Shown here: piece after piece, positions 38,481-47,787 of the stretch
How the letters are laid out: each line of letters starts with the position of its first letter
Numbering within the stretch: position 1 is the first letter of the stretch
Assembly: GCF_001936625.1 (NCBI RefSeq)
Contig: NZ_MSDU01000015.1
Span: forward strand, 53,251 to 117,250
Direction of reading: 5' to 3'
Length of the DNA: 64,000 nt
DNA from: Domibacillus antri
GTDB lineage: Bacteria > Bacillota > Bacilli > Bacillales > Domibacillaceae
Notes under the pieces: generated by a model
Told to the model about the DNA's origin: nothing
Seen by the model: only the letters and a program-made list of their open reading frames with translations
Databases searched by the model: none
Translations under genes and position numbers: made by a program

Positions 38481-38512
38481 ACTCATTTCTGCTCAATACG
38501 TGCAGTCACGGC

Positions 38513-38544
38513 AAAAAGCTGCTCCGAAAGTCCGGAGCAGCTTT
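38513..38544 (-). terminator. acsA terminator
   Basis: Minus strand AAAGCTGCTCCG-GACTTT-CGGAGCAGCTTTTT, a perfect 12 bp stem behind acsA. Confidence 0.87.
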
Positions 38545-38552
38545 CAAACTTA

Positions 38553-40271
38553 TTAGTCTTCCATCGTCGAGAGGTCGCCTGTCGGCAAATCGAGTTCCCA
38601 TGCTTTCAGGACACGGCGCATAATTTTACCGGAACGCGTTTTCGGAAGCTTATCACGGAATTCGATTTCGCGTGGTGCGGCATGTGCGGCAAGACCATTT
38701 TTCACGAACTGGCGAATTTCTTCTTTTAATTCATCCGACTGCTCATAGCCGTCGCGCAGTGCAATGAAAGCTTTAATGATTTCCCCGCGGACCGGATCCG
38801 GTTTCCCGATAACTCCGGCTTCTGCAATCGCTGGATGTTCCACAAGTTTGCTTTCGACTTCAAATGGACCAACGCGCTCACCCGCCGTCATAATGACATC
38901 ATCAACGCGGCCCTGGAACCAGAAGTAGCCATCTTCATCCATGTATGCAGAGTCACCCGAAACGTACCAGTCTCCCGGCATAAAATATGATTCATATTTT
39001 GCTTCGTTGTTCCAGATTGCCGCCATCATGGACGGCCAGCCTTTTTTAATAGCAAGGTTGCCCATACGGTTTGGCGGAAGCTCATTTCCTTGATCATCCA
39101 CAATAGCTGCTTTTACACCCGGGATTGGTTTGCCCATTGAGCCCGGACGAATATCCATTGCCGGATAATTACAGATGACCTGTGCACCTGTCTCCGTCAT
39201 CCACCATGTGTCATGAATACGAAGGTCAAATACTTTCTTGCCCCATCGGACTACTTCAGGATTGAGCGGTTCGCCAACACTTAAAATATGGCGGAGTGAA
39301 GAAAGGTCAAATTTTTTCACGACTTCATCGCCGGCCCCCATCAACATGCGGAAGGCTGTTGGCGCGCTGTACCAGACCGTGACTTTATATTCTTCGATTG
39401 TACCGTACCATGCTTCCGGACTGAAGCGTCCCCCAACAATGACGTTTGTTGAACCTGTGAGCCACGGTCCAAAGATGCCGTATGCTGTTCCTGTTACCCA
39501 TCCTGGATCAGCTGTGCACCAATATACATCATTTTCCTGTAAATCCAGTACCCATTTCGCTGTCTGATACTGTTGAATCATGGCATTATGTACATGCAGA
39601 ACACCTTTTGGTTTTCCGGTAGAACCAGACGTGTAATGAAGAAGCAAACCGTCATTTCGGTCCACCCATTCAATCTCAAACTCATCCGATGCGCTGCTCC
39701 ATTTAGAAAGGAAATCGATATGTTTTTCATCTTCTTCGGCATTGTCCGCCACGACGAATACTTTTTCAAGGTGCGGCAGTTCATTTACAGGCACACGCTC
39801 GAGCAGTTCCGGCGTCGTAACGATGATTTTCGCTTCGCTGTCTTCAAGACGATCGCGAACGGCTCCTTCCATGAACGCTTCGAACAGCGGTCCGACAATC
39901 GCTCCTGCTTTAATCGCACCGAGTACCGCAAAATATAGTTCCGGCGAACGCGGCATAAATATAAAGACGCGGTCTCCTTTTGCTACATTTCCGTACTCTT
40001 TCAATACGTTGGCCGCTTTATTCGAATTCGCTTTCATTTCCGCAAATGTGTATTGTTCATTGCGGTTTGCATCACGGTAGTACAGTGCTACTTTGTTTTT
40101 TCTGTCAGACTCGGCATGACGGTCGATCGCTTCATACGCAGCATTTACTTTTCCTGTTTCGGACCAGGAAAAAGCTTTCTCCGCTTCTTTCCAATCAAAA
40201 GAAGCGTATGTGTCTTCATAGCTTGTTAAATTATAATTGCCCTGCACAGCTGATAGCGCTTCCAATTTCAT
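38553..40271 (-). CDS. acsA: Acetyl-CoA synthetase
   Basis: 572-residue AMP-forming enzyme activating acetate for growth on overflow products. P-loop YTSGSTGKPKGVLH, WWMTETGAQ, YVSGDSAYMDEDGYFWFQGR and the C-terminal KTRSGKIMRR with Lys549, the residue acetylated by AcuA in B. subtilis. The ATG at 40269-40271 has AAGGGGGAATCGGTTT before it and gives the exact B. subtilis length. Divergent from acuABC, which encodes its acetylation control. Confidence 0.97.
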   Translation of the reverse strand: MKLEALSAVQGNYNLTSYEDTYASFDWKEAEKAFSWSETGKVNAAYEAIDRHAESDRKNKVALYYRDANRNEQYTFAEMKANSNKAANVLKEYGNVAKGDRVFIFMPRSPELYFAVLGAIKAGAIVGPLFEAFMEGAVRDRLEDSEAKIIVTTPELLERVPVNELPHLEKVFVVADNAEEDEKHIDFLSKWSSASDEFEIEWVDRNDGLLLHYTSGSTGKPKGVLHVHNAMIQQYQTAKWVLDLQENDVYWCTADPGWVTGTAYGIFGPWLTGSTNVIVGGRFSPEAWYGTIEEYKVTVWYSAPTAFRMLMGAGDEVVKKFDLSSLRHILSVGEPLNPEVVRWGKKVFDLRIHDTWWMTETGAQVICNYPAMDIRPGSMGKPIPGVKAAIVDDQGNELPPNRMGNLAIKKGWPSMMAAIWNNEAKYESYFMPGDWYVSGDSAYMDEDGYFWFQGRVDDVIMTAGERVGPFEVESKLVEHPAIAEAGVIGKPDPVRGEIIKAFIALRDGYEQSDELKEEIRQFVKNGLAAHAAPREIEFRDKLPKTRSGKIMRRVLKAWELDLPTGDLSTMED

Positions 40272-40308
40272 AAACCGATTCCCCCTTATGTATGAGTAAT
40301 ACAATGCT

Positions 40309-40337
40309 ATTATATAATACTTTAGAAATTTTCACAA
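40309..40337 (-). promoter_or_regulatory. acsA promoter
   Basis: Minus strand TTGTGA (40332-40337), 17 bases, TATAAT (40309-40314). Confidence 0.65.
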
Positions 40338-40388
40338 TTTATTCAAAAATCTTTTTGTTAAGTTTTTATAGATTTTCTGAAAAAAAGG

Positions 40389-40424
40389 TGAAAACGCTTT
40401 ATTTTATGTGCATTTATGTATAAT
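40389..40424 (+). promoter_or_regulatory. acuABC promoter overlapped by cre
   Basis: TGAAAACGCTTTAT (40389-40402) matches the cre consensus TGWAARCGYTWNCW at 13 of 14 positions. It covers the -35 region of the acuA promoter, whose -10 is TATAAT (40419-40424). CcpA should repress acuABC and, with a centre about 60 bases upstream of the acsA -35, may affect acsA too. Confidence 0.72.
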
Positions 40425-40458
40425 GTTAAGTATGGATAAATGTTAAGGTGGTGACCTA

Positions 40459-41091
40459 ATGGAGCATAGTAAAACGTACCATTCAAAAGAAGTGGAAACA
40501 CCCGCCGGCACGTTGTTTATTGAAGGGCCTGTCACGCCGGAAGCACTTGCACAGTATGAATTTCATGAAGGGCTTGTCGCCTTTCGCCAGCCAGAGCAGC
40601 AGCACAAGGCATTAATTGACATCGCCGGACTTCCCGAGGGACGGATTATCATTACACGCAGCGGCAATACAATCGTCGGGTATGTCACATTTTTATACCC
40701 CGATCCGCTTGAGCGGTGGTCGGAAGCAAAGCTGGAAAATTTGATCGAGCTTGGAGCAATTGAAGTCGCACCGGAATACCGAGGCGCACGTGTTGGCCAA
40801 AATATGCTTATTGTCGCAATGATGGACGATCAAATGGAAGATTACATCACGATTACGACAGAGTATTATTGGCACTGGGATTTAAAAGGAACCGGTTTGA
40901 ATGTTTGGGAATATCGAAAAATTATGGAGAAAATGATGAATGCAGGCGGACTTGTCTGGTATGCAACAGATGATCCGGAAATCAGTTCTCATCCGGCCAA
41001 CTGTTTAATGGTAAGAATCGGCGCGCGCGTCGATCAGGAATCTATTCAAAGATTTGATCAAATCCGCTTTATGAACCGTTTTATGTATTAA
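40459..41091 (+). CDS. acuA: Protein acetyltransferase AcuA
   Basis: 210-residue GNAT acetyltransferase that inactivates AcsA by acetylating its active lysine. The acetyl-CoA loop is IEVAPEYRGARVGQNML (about 98-116). RBS AAGGTGGTGACCTA before the ATG. First gene of acuA-acuB-acuC, divergent from its substrate gene acsA. Length equals that of B. subtilis AcuA. Confidence 0.96.
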   Translation: MEHSKTYHSKEVETPAGTLFIEGPVTPEALAQYEFHEGLVAFRQPEQQHKALIDIAGLPEGRIIITRSGNTIVGYVTFLYPDPLERWSEAKLENLIELGAIEVAPEYRGARVGQNMLIVAMMDDQMEDYITITTEYYWHWDLKGTGLNVWEYRKIMEKMMNAGGLVWYATDDPEISSHPANCLMVRIGARVDQESIQRFDQIRFMNRFMY

Positions 41092-41111
41092 GAGATAAGG
41101 GGGACTGACCA

Positions 41112-41759
41112 GTGATTGTAGAAGAAGTTATGCAGATGGACGTACATACGCTTTCACCAGACGATACAATTGCCGCGGCCCTTCAGCTTTGCCGCGATCA
41201 TAAAATCCGCCATATTCCAATTACCGATGGAGAAAGTTCGCTGGTCGGACTTGTCACTGACCGTGATATTAAAGATGCGACACCCTCTATTTTACAAAAA
41301 GAAGTCGGCGAGGAAGAATTAAATAAGCCGCTCAGTCTGATTATGGAAAAAAACGTCATTACCGGTCATCCGCTTGATTTTGTGGAGGATGTGGCAGCAA
41401 CGTTTTATGAACACGATATCAGCTGCATGCCGGTTGTTCAGAACGGAGAAATTGTCGGCCTGATTACCGAAACAGATGTATTGCACACGTTTGTCGAGCT
41501 GACAGGGGTCAATCAGCCAGGTTCACGTGTTGAAGTAAAAGTGCCGAATAAAGCAGGGATGCTGTTTGAAATATCGCAGGTGATGAACAAACGGCGCGCC
41601 AATATACATAGTGTACTTATTTATCCGGATCGTGACGATGAAAACTATAAAGTTATTGTTTTCCGCGTGCGGACAATGAATCCTGCCGGGGTGATCGACG
41701 ATTTAAAAAAAGCGGGCCATCACGTTCTCTGGCCTAACATGCCTGGGGTTTGTTCATGA
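41112..41759 (+). CDS. acuB: CBS-ACT protein AcuB
   Basis: 215 residues: two CBS domains (about 1-135; HKIRHIPITDGESSLVGLVTDRDI and HDISCMPVVQNGEIVGLITETDV, read in part) and a C-terminal ACT domain (about 140-210). Start is GTG with AAGGGGGACTGACCA upstream. Part of the acetoin/acetate utilisation operon; its ligand and exact role are not settled, a regulatory effect on AcsA acetylation being the common proposal. Confidence 0.94.
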   Translation: MIVEEVMQMDVHTLSPDDTIAAALQLCRDHKIRHIPITDGESSLVGLVTDRDIKDATPSILQKEVGEEELNKPLSLIMEKNVITGHPLDFVEDVAATFYEHDISCMPVVQNGEIVGLITETDVLHTFVELTGVNQPGSRVEVKVPNKAGMLFEISQVMNKRRANIHSVLIYPDRDDENYKVIVFRVRTMNPAGVIDDLKKAGHHVLWPNMPGVCS

Positions 41760-42916
41760 AACACGATGCCGTCTTCGTGCATTCTGATCAATTATTGAGC
41801 TATCGTTTTTCAGAAAATCACCCTTTCAACCAATTTCGGCTTACGCTGACAATGGATCTGCTCCGTAAAATGGGTGCATTGAATGACAGCGACATCGTTG
41901 AACCCCGCAGCGCAAAGGATGAAGAATTAACGCTTATTCATGACCGTGAGTACGTCGAAGCGGTTAAGAAAGCAGGACGCGGTGAATTATCAGAATCAAC
42001 AGGCGAAGGATATGGTCTTGGCACTGAAGATACACCAATGTTTGAAGGCATGCATGAAGCGAGCTCCCTGCTTGTAGGCGGCACATTAATTGCTGCGGAT
42101 CAAGTCATGCAGGAAAAAGCAAACCATGCCGTTCATCTCGGCGGCGGCCTTCACCATGGGTTCCGCGGCAAAGCATCCGGTTTTTGTATTTATAATGACA
42201 GCTCGGTTGCGATTAAATACTTACAGGAAAAATATAACGCCCGCGTCTTGTATGTTGATACAGATGCGCATCACGGTGACGGCGTTCAATGGTCCTTTTA
42301 CGACGATCCGGATGTATGTACATATTCTATTCATGAAACAGGACGCTATCTGTTTCCGGGGACAGGTAACGTGAATGAACGCGGTCACGGACAGGGATAC
42401 GGCTATTCATTTAATGTCCCGCTTGATGCGTTTACAGAAGATGAGTCATGTCTTGAATCATATGAAACTACCCTGCGTGAAGTGGCCCACTTCTTTAAAC
42501 CGGATGTAATCTTAACGCAAAACGGTGCTGATGCCCATTATTACGATCCGCTAACTCATTTATCTGCGTCGATGAACATTTATAAGAGGATTCCCAAACT
42601 GGCACATGAACTGGCACACGAATATTGTGACGGCCGATGGATTGCTGTCGGCGGCGGAGGTTATGATATATGGCGCGTGGTTCCGCGTGCCTGGGCGCTT
42701 CTCTGGCTGGAAATGAGCGGACAGTCTCATTTAGCCGATCAATTCCCAAAAGCATGGGCCGCACAATGGCAGGAAAAAGCACCTTATCCACTGCCAACTG
42801 AATGGACCGATCCTGCCGATATGTACCCGGCCATTCCGAGGAAAGAAGAAATCACGGAAAAAAACCGGATGACAGTGGAAAAACTTTTATACCCGCTGCG
42901 CGATCAAAAAAAATAA
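41756..42916 (+). CDS. acuC: Histone-deacetylase-family protein AcuC
   Basis: 386-residue class I-type lysine deacetylase fold; removes the acetyl group from AcsA to reactivate it. Zinc and catalytic motifs: HLGGGLHHGF, GFCIYNDSSVAI, YVDTDAHHGDGVQ and LTQNGADAHYYDPLTHL. The ATG overlaps the acuB stop (ATGA); an in-frame TTG six bases upstream is less likely. B. subtilis AcuC has 387 residues. Converges on motS with a shared terminator. Confidence 0.95.
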   Translation: MKHDAVFVHSDQLLSYRFSENHPFNQFRLTLTMDLLRKMGALNDSDIVEPRSAKDEELTLIHDREYVEAVKKAGRGELSESTGEGYGLGTEDTPMFEGMHEASSLLVGGTLIAADQVMQEKANHAVHLGGGLHHGFRGKASGFCIYNDSSVAIKYLQEKYNARVLYVDTDAHHGDGVQWSFYDDPDVCTYSIHETGRYLFPGTGNVNERGHGQGYGYSFNVPLDAFTEDESCLESYETTLREVAHFFKPDVILTQNGADAHYYDPLTHLSASMNIYKRIPKLAHELAHEYCDGRWIAVGGGGYDIWRVVPRAWALLWLEMSGQSHLADQFPKAWAAQWQEKAPYPLPTEWTDPADMYPAIPRKEEITEKNRMTVEKLLYPLRDQKK

Positions 42917-42953
42917 GAAGCAGCGGAGCCGATTAGTCCGGCTGCGCTGCTTC
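42907..42953. terminator. Bidirectional terminator between acuC and motS
   Basis: GAAGCAGCGgAGCCG, short loop, CGGCTgCGCTGCTTC. The minus strand continues TTATTTTTTTT, a good T-run for motS. The plus-strand side (CGTTTC) is weaker. The motS stop codon is in the loop and the acuC stop touches the other side. Confidence 0.75.
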
Positions 42954-43525
42954 CGTTTCATTTGTTAAGACCGGGGCAAGAATAATGATTTCAACGAGGC
43001 GGTTTTTTTTGCCTGTTTTCTTCTGTTGAATTTGGAACGAGCGGTCTCGTATCCGCATATCCAACAGCGGCAAACCGTTCCGTTCCGGCGCCAGTGCGAA
43101 CTGATCAATAAAATAGCGGATGACACTCGCTGCACGAGCAGTCGACAGCTCCCAGTTAGACGGGTAACCCCCGCTTTGAATCAGTACATTATCCGTATGC
43201 CCTTCTACTTTGATCATATTTGGCATATCCGCAAACAGTTTCCCGATCTTCGCCAAAAACGAAAACAACTCAGGCATAAGAGATGCTTTGCCGCCCTCCT
43301 TTAATTCCTCTTTCGGATAGTCACCCGGAACGATAGAAGGGGTTTCTTCAAATGACTCCTGTTGACGGAATGACTCTGCAATCGTTTGAAACTTCGCTTT
43401 ATCAATTTGCGAAACGGAAAACAGCAAAATAAAAAAACGAGAATGAGCATGACAAGATCAGAAAACGTCACCATCCACTTCGGTGCTCCGCTCTTTTGTA
43501 CCGGTGTACGGCGCTTCTTTCTCAT
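42933..43525 (-). pseudogene. motS: motS, flagellar stator subunit, one-base frameshift
   Basis: MotB-like subunit of the Na+-driven MotPS stator. The start frame encodes RRTPVQKSGAPKWMVTFSDL with the ion-binding Asp and the membrane helix LVMLILVF, then shifts at a run of seven T (43431-43437). Restoring one T joins it to FILLFSVSQIDKAKF and the periplasmic OmpA-like domain with IKVEGHTDNVLIQSGGYPSN, giving a continuous 197-residue protein. As written, frame one runs on for 74 codons to a stop at 43301. Overlaps the motP end by four bases. Could be true decay, slippage-corrected, or an assembly error. Confidence 0.85.
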
Positions 43526-44327
43526 ATTTCGATTGCCTCTCCCGCTTTTTCTGCTTTCCTCTTTCCATCGGTATCTTTTAAAAACACGATTAATTTTTCA
43601 CGAAGCATATTTGGATTTTGACCGAATTGTACTCCTGCGACCCCTTGAATAATAATTTGACGATAAAAAATTTCTTCCTCTGTTTTCAATTCAAGCTTGG
43701 AAGCCAGCGGCAAAAAAACAAGGTTAGCCAGAAGAGATCCATATAATGTTGTTAAGAGAGCAATGGCCTTATTAGGACCGAGTGACGTTGGATCATTTAA
43801 ATTTTTCAACATGAGAACGAGACCGGTCAATGTACCGATCATTCCCCACGAAGGTGCGTATTCACCCGCTTTTTCAAGAATGATCCGGCCTTTACTGTGG
43901 CGTTCTTCAAGCGCATCCATTTCTGCATTCATTATCTCCACAAGCTCTTCCTGTTCAATGCCATCAACCGCCAGCAAAATACCTTTTTTCAAAAACAATT
44001 CATCATCCTTTTGCAGATACGCTTCCAAAGACAGCAGGCATTCGCGCCGGGCTTTTTCCGAATTCTGCACGAGTCGATGTATTAACCTAGAGATATCATG
44101 TGGTTCTTCCGTAAACGATTCCTTCATAACATGAAAAAAACGCTTTATGTCTCTCAGTGGAAAATTAATCAGTAAAGCCGCCGTTACGCCGCCGATGACG
44201 ATTAAAAAGAAGCAAAATTAACAAATGAAGTAAATCCGGAAGCGCCTCCGCTCGATATGATGGCAAATGCGACAAGCGTCAAACCGATTGCCAATCCGAT
44301 CGGTGTTAACATGTCCAGCTTTTTCAT
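43522..44327 (-). pseudogene. motP: motP, flagellar stator subunit, one-base frameshift
   Basis: MotA-like subunit of the MotPS stator. The ATG at 44327 opens MKKLDMLTPIGLAIG and a first membrane helix, then meets TAA after 41 codons at a run of five T (44204-44208). Adding one T restores NFASFLIVIGGVTAA and leads in frame into the remaining 201 codons, which hold KKGILLAVDG, GRIILEKAGEYAPSWGMIGT and LLTTLYGSLLANLVFLPLASK. The repaired product is 268 residues, close to B. subtilis MotP (272). Lies behind ccpA as in B. subtilis. Confidence 0.87.
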
Positions 44328-44354
44328 GTTTGGTCCGCCATCCTCCATTGCATG

Positions 44355-45353
44355 TTAAGCTTTCGTTGAACCTCGTTTTTCAATGCGGTGCGGTAAAACG
44401 ACAACTGGATTATCCACTTCTTCTTTGTTCATTAATTTTGTTAAAAGACGCATGGCAACGGCACCGATATCATATAATGGCTGTGCGACAGCTGTCAGCT
44501 GCGGGCGCACCATAAGCGACAATTTTGTTGAATCAAAACTGATGATCTCAAGGTCTTCCGGCACATTTAGACCGTCATCTTGTGCACCATGGACGACACC
44601 AAGAGCCATTTCATCGTTGTAAACGAAAACAGCTGTCGGGCGGTCGTTCACATCATTTAATTTTTCCCAAGCTTCAATACCTGAGTCATACGTGTAATCG
44701 CCTTCCGCAACAAGTTCTTCTGCATAAATACCGGCTTCTTCGAGTACTTCTTTATAAGAAGCGAATGCATAATCCTTATTGATCACATCATGGAAAGGGC
44801 TTGCCACATACGCAATCCGCTCATGTCCATTATCAATCAATGATTGAACAACCTGCCGGGCTGCCGCTTTGTAATCAATGTTGACAGATGGCGTTTTGCC
44901 CGTTTGCTCCACTGAGCCGGCGAGGACGACAGGTACCGGTGAGCGGTCAAACTCTTTTACATGTTCATCGTTAATATGGTTGCCCATGAAAATAAGGCCG
45001 TCCACTTGCTTGCCCAGCATCGTCTGAATAAGGTGCATCTCTTTATCTTCGTTCTGGTCCGAGTTGCTCAAAATAATGTTGTACTTGTACATTGTCGCAA
45101 TATCTTCAATCCCACGCGCCAATTCCGCGTAAAAAATGTTCGAAATATCAGGAATAATTAACCCGACTGTCGTTGTTTTTTTGCTCGCAAGACCACGCGC
45201 AACCGCATTTGGACGGTAGCCAAGACGTTCAATGACGTCATTAACCTTCTTTCTCGTTGCCGGCTTTACATTCGGGTTTCCGTTTACTACACGTGACACG
45301 GTCGCCATCGACACGTTTGCTTCTCTTGCTACATCATAAATCGTAATGTTCAT
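44355..45353 (-). CDS. ccpA: Catabolite control protein A
   Basis: 332-residue LacI-family regulator binding cre sites together with HPr-Ser46-P. The N-terminal HTH reads [22 protein letters not shown] and the hinge helix [16 protein letters not shown]; the periplasmic-binding-like core follows. AAAAAGGAGCAAATTCAC precedes the ATG. It lies between aroA and motP on one strand. A terminator separates it from aroA, but read-through or a promoter in the 77-base gap would drive ccpA. Confidence 0.97.
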   Translation of the reverse strand: MNITIYDVAREANVSMATVSRVVNGNPNVKPATRKKVNDVIERLGYRPNAVARGLASKKTTTVGLIIPDISNIFYAELARGIEDIATMYKYNIILSNSDQNEDKEMHLIQTMLGKQVDGLIFMGNHINDEHVKEFDRSPVPVVLAGSVEQTGKTPSVNIDYKAAARQVVQSLIDNGHERIAYVASPFHDVINKDYAFASYKEVLEEAGIYAEELVAEGDYTYDSGIEAWEKLNDVNDRPTAVFVYNDEMALGVVHGAQDDGLNVPEDLEIISFDSTKLSLMVRPQLTAVAQPLYDIGAVAMRLLTKLMNKEEVDNPVVVLPHRIEKRGSTKA

Positions 45354-45393
45354 GTGAATTTGCTCCTTTTTGTTTCTTTCTCTCTATATTAAC

Positions 45394-45423
45394 GAAAAAA
45401 AACTCCTGTGCAAACACAGGAGT
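45394..45423 (-). terminator. aroA terminator
   Basis: Minus strand ACTCCTGTG-TTTG-CACAGGAGT followed by seven T, eight bases behind the aroA stop. Suggests that ccpA is only partly co-transcribed with aroA. Confidence 0.88.
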
Positions 45424-45430
45424 CTAAATT

Positions 45431-46507
45431 TTAAGCTTTTACTGGAACAGATTTGATAATTTCATCGTAAAATTCATCAAATTGTTGTAAATTCATCTGC
45501 TGAGCTGCATCTGAAAGTGCTACAGCTGGATCTGGATGAACTTCTGCCATGATACCGTCTGCACCAATCGCAAGACCTGCTTTCGCAGCCGGAAGAAGAA
45601 GATCACGGCGGCCTGTTGAGTGTGTTACGTCAACGAATACTGGAAGATGCGTTTCCTGCTTCAAAATCGGTACAGCTGTAATGTCAAGCGTGTTGCGTGT
45701 CGCACGCTCGTATGTGCGGATTCCGCGCTCGCAAAGGATGACCTGATCGTTTCCTTGTGCAAGAATGTATTCAGCTGCGTTAATAAATTCATCAATCGTT
45801 GCCGCAAGACCGCGTTTTAAAAGAACCGGCTTTTTCACAGAGCCCGCTGCTTTTAAAAGCTCAAAGTTTTGCATGTTGCGTGCGCCGATTTGAATCACAT
45901 CGATGTATTCGCATGCAGTTTCAATATCAGCCGGATTTACGATTTCACTGACAACGGCAAGATCAAATTCATCTGCTACACGCTTCAAAATTTTCAAGCC
46001 TTCAAGACCAAGACCCTGGAAATCGTATGGAGATGTACGCGGTTTGTAGGCGCCTCCGCGGATCATTTTAAGACCTTTGCCTTTAATTGATTTTGCCACT
46101 TCAGCAACCTGCTCGTATGATTCAACCGCACATGGTCCGAATACAAAAGTGACATTGCCGTCGCCCACTTGATGACCGCGTACGGTAACGATTGTGTCTT
46201 CTTTTTTCTTTTTACGGGAAACAAGAAGCGCTTTACGGTGATCGTCTTCTTGAAGCTCAAGACCCGCCTTAAAAATTTCTTTGAAAATATGTTCAACCGT
46301 TGAACGCTCAAACGGTCCGTCATTTTTTTCTAAAAGGTTGTTAAGCATGGAACGCTCGCGGACTGGATCATAACGGTTCACACCTTGTTTTTCTTTGACG
46401 CGGCCGATTTCCTTAACAAGCTCCGCGCGCTCGTTGATTAGTTTTAAAAGCTGGACGTTCATCTCATCCACTTTGTCTCTTAGCTGTTCTAGTTCTTGAT
46501 TGCTCAC
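45431..46507 (-). CDS. aroA: Bifunctional DAHP synthase/chorismate mutase
   Basis: 358-residue fusion. Residues about 1-90 are an AroQ-type chorismate mutase ([20 protein letters not shown]), which in B. subtilis also gives feedback inhibition. The rest is a KDO8PS-like DAHP synthase with [39 protein letters not shown] and [13 protein letters not shown]. First step of aromatic amino acid synthesis. The GTG at 46505-46507 has AAGGA eight bases upstream and gives the B. subtilis length; two ATGs further upstream are too close to the RBS. Confidence 0.96.
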   Translation of the reverse strand: MSNQELEQLRDKVDEMNVQLLKLINERAELVKEIGRVKEKQGVNRYDPVRERSMLNNLLEKNDGPFERSTVEHIFKEIFKAGLELQEDDHRKALLVSRKKKKEDTIVTVRGHQVGDGNVTFVFGPCAVESYEQVAEVAKSIKGKGLKMIRGGAYKPRTSPYDFQGLGLEGLKILKRVADEFDLAVVSEIVNPADIETACEYIDVIQIGARNMQNFELLKAAGSVKKPVLLKRGLAATIDEFINAAEYILAQGNDQVILCERGIRTYERATRNTLDITAVPILKQETHLPVFVDVTHSTGRRDLLLPAAKAGLAIGADGIMAEVHPDPAVALSDAAQQMNLQQFDEFYDEIIKSVPVKA

Positions 46508-46612
46508 TTTCATCATCCTTCCGCAAGTAGAAATTCAAAATATTCCCGCAATTGACTGTGAAAATCAAAGCTGCTGTCTAGCAGTGATTTGCCCCTGCGA
46601 GCTATTACGGTT

Positions 46613-46641
46613 ATTATAAATCATCTATTTCGAAATGTCAC
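46613..46641 (-). promoter_or_regulatory. aroA promoter
   Basis: Minus strand GTGACA (46636-46641), 17 bases, TATAAT (46613-46618), giving a leader of about 100 bases. Confidence 0.72.
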
Positions 46642-46659
46642 GAAAAAATTGCTTTATTT

Positions 46660-46691
46660 CTTAAACGCTTTTAAGCATTAAAGCGTTTAAG
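46660..46691. promoter_or_regulatory. 12 bp palindrome with two cre-like cores upstream of aroA-ccpA
   Basis: Perfect arms CTTAAACGCTTT and AAAGCGTTTAAG around an 8-base spacer. No T-run on either side, so it is not a terminator. Each arm carries an AAACGCTTT core like that of cre sites. It sits 19-50 bases upstream of the aroA -35. Confidence 0.5.
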
Positions 46692-46694
46692 TAT

Positions 46695-46723
46695 AAAAAA
46701 GACCGGACAAACCGCGCCCGGCC
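46695..46723 (-). terminator. ytxGHJ terminator
   Basis: Minus strand GGCCGG, 11-base loop, CCGGTC (one G-T pair) followed by TTTTTT, behind ytxJ. Confidence 0.7.
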
Positions 46724-46730
46724 AACGTTT

Positions 46731-47051
46731 TTAGCGAATAGAAGCTAAATTATCTTTTGTGATTTTCCAATGAGATTCGTTCCATTCCGGCTGACCGTTT
46801 TTAAAAAAGATCACTTGAGGTGACTCGTGGCGAATGTTTGCGGTCTCGGCAATATAGTTGGAAAGTTCACGTGACTCCCGTACAGCTAAATAATAGCCTT
46901 TTTGATTCGTTCCTGCTTCCCCCAAAAATGCTTTATATTCCTCAAATGCCGCCGCACTCACAGGGCAAGTCGTACTGTGCTTCAATAAAAAGAAAGGTTC
47001 TTTTGATTCAACAAGTTCTTCAAATTGTGCAATTTCGTTAATCTTCTCCAT
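46731..47051 (-). CDS. ytxJ: Monothiol bacilliredoxin YtxJ (BrxC type)
   Basis: 106-residue thioredoxin-fold protein with a single active-site Cys in HSTTCPVSAAAFEEY, as in the BrxC/YtxJ family linked to bacillithiol redox chemistry. VIFFKNGQPEW near the C-terminus is typical. The ATG at 47049-47051 has AAAGGAGTCTTATAT before it. Last gene of the SigB-type operon ytxG-ytxH-ytxJ. Confidence 0.92.
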   Translation of the reverse strand: MEKINEIAQFEELVESKEPFFLLKHSTTCPVSAAAFEEYKAFLGEAGTNQKGYYLAVRESRELSNYIAETANIRHESPQVIFFKNGQPEWNESHWKITKDNLASIR

Positions 47052-47101
47052 ATATAAGACTCCTTTTATCAAAAAGAAGCCGGAATATGCCGGCTCTTTT
47101 C

Positions 47102-47767
47102 TTACTTGTTATTTGGCTTTTTGTTGTTATTGTTGTTGTTCGGACCGTTGTCTTTCTTCTTTTCATTGATTCCTTTATCAGCAGAAGATGCCGGTTTAAC
47201 AGCGGTTCCTGTCGTGTCAGCAGAAGATGTGCTGGTTGATTTTTCAGCTTCATCAAACGCTTTTTTTGCTTCATCCAATTTTGTTTTCGCTGTATCAGCG
47301 GTCGTGTCCACTTTGTCTTTTACGGTTTCTGCCGCACGATCAACTACCGTTTTCGCTTCTTCTTTCTTTTCTTCTGCTGTTGCTGAATTGGCTGCGCTGT
47401 CGCTTGATTTCATAGATTTAACCTTATCCACGATGGCAGTCGACTGCTCCTGCACCGTTTTGGATAACATCGATGTTTTATCTCTTGCTGTATCCGTCAA
47501 TCCGCTTGCACGTTCTTTCAAAGTACCTGCCTGTATATTTAAATCATCACGCAGTTCACGTCCTGATTTAGGTGCCATCATAAGCGCTGCCCCGGCACCG
47601 ATAAAAGCACCTAACAATGCACCGATCAGGAAATCTTTCGTATTTATTGTGTCATCATTATTATACCGGTCTGTGTTTAAATCGAATTTGTCATACTGCG
47701 CCTGCTGAGGTGTGTTGACGCTGTTCTTTTTAATATTGAATTGCTCATATGCTTGGTTGTTTTTCAT
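47102..47767 (-). CDS. ytxH: YtxH-like general stress protein
   Basis: 221 residues. The YtxH domain is the segment DFLIGALLGAFIGAGAALMM followed by APKSGRELRDDL (about 45-78), a single Gly-rich membrane helix. The rest is a long helical region rich in Lys, Glu, Ala and Ser, and a low-complexity tail with six Asn in a row. It is longer than YtxH of B. subtilis because of this tail. General stress role unknown. Between ytxG and ytxJ. Confidence 0.9.
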   Translation of the reverse strand: MKNNQAYEQFNIKKNSVNTPQQAQYDKFDLNTDRYNNDDTINTKDFLIGALLGAFIGAGAALMMAPKSGRELRDDLNIQAGTLKERASGLTDTARDKTSMLSKTVQEQSTAIVDKVKSMKSSDSAANSATAEEKKEEAKTVVDRAAETVKDKVDTTADTAKTKLDEAKKAFDEAEKSTSTSSADTTGTAVKPASSADKGINEKKKDNGPNNNNNNKKPNNK

Positions 47768-47787
47768 AAATAAAACACTCCTCCTTT

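Noticed and set aside
47106..47708. 200-codon open frame on the plus strand opposite ytxH
   Set aside because: It mirrors the repetitive Lys/Glu/Ala codons of ytxH, has no RBS, and its translation is low-complexity Phe/Ser/Val.
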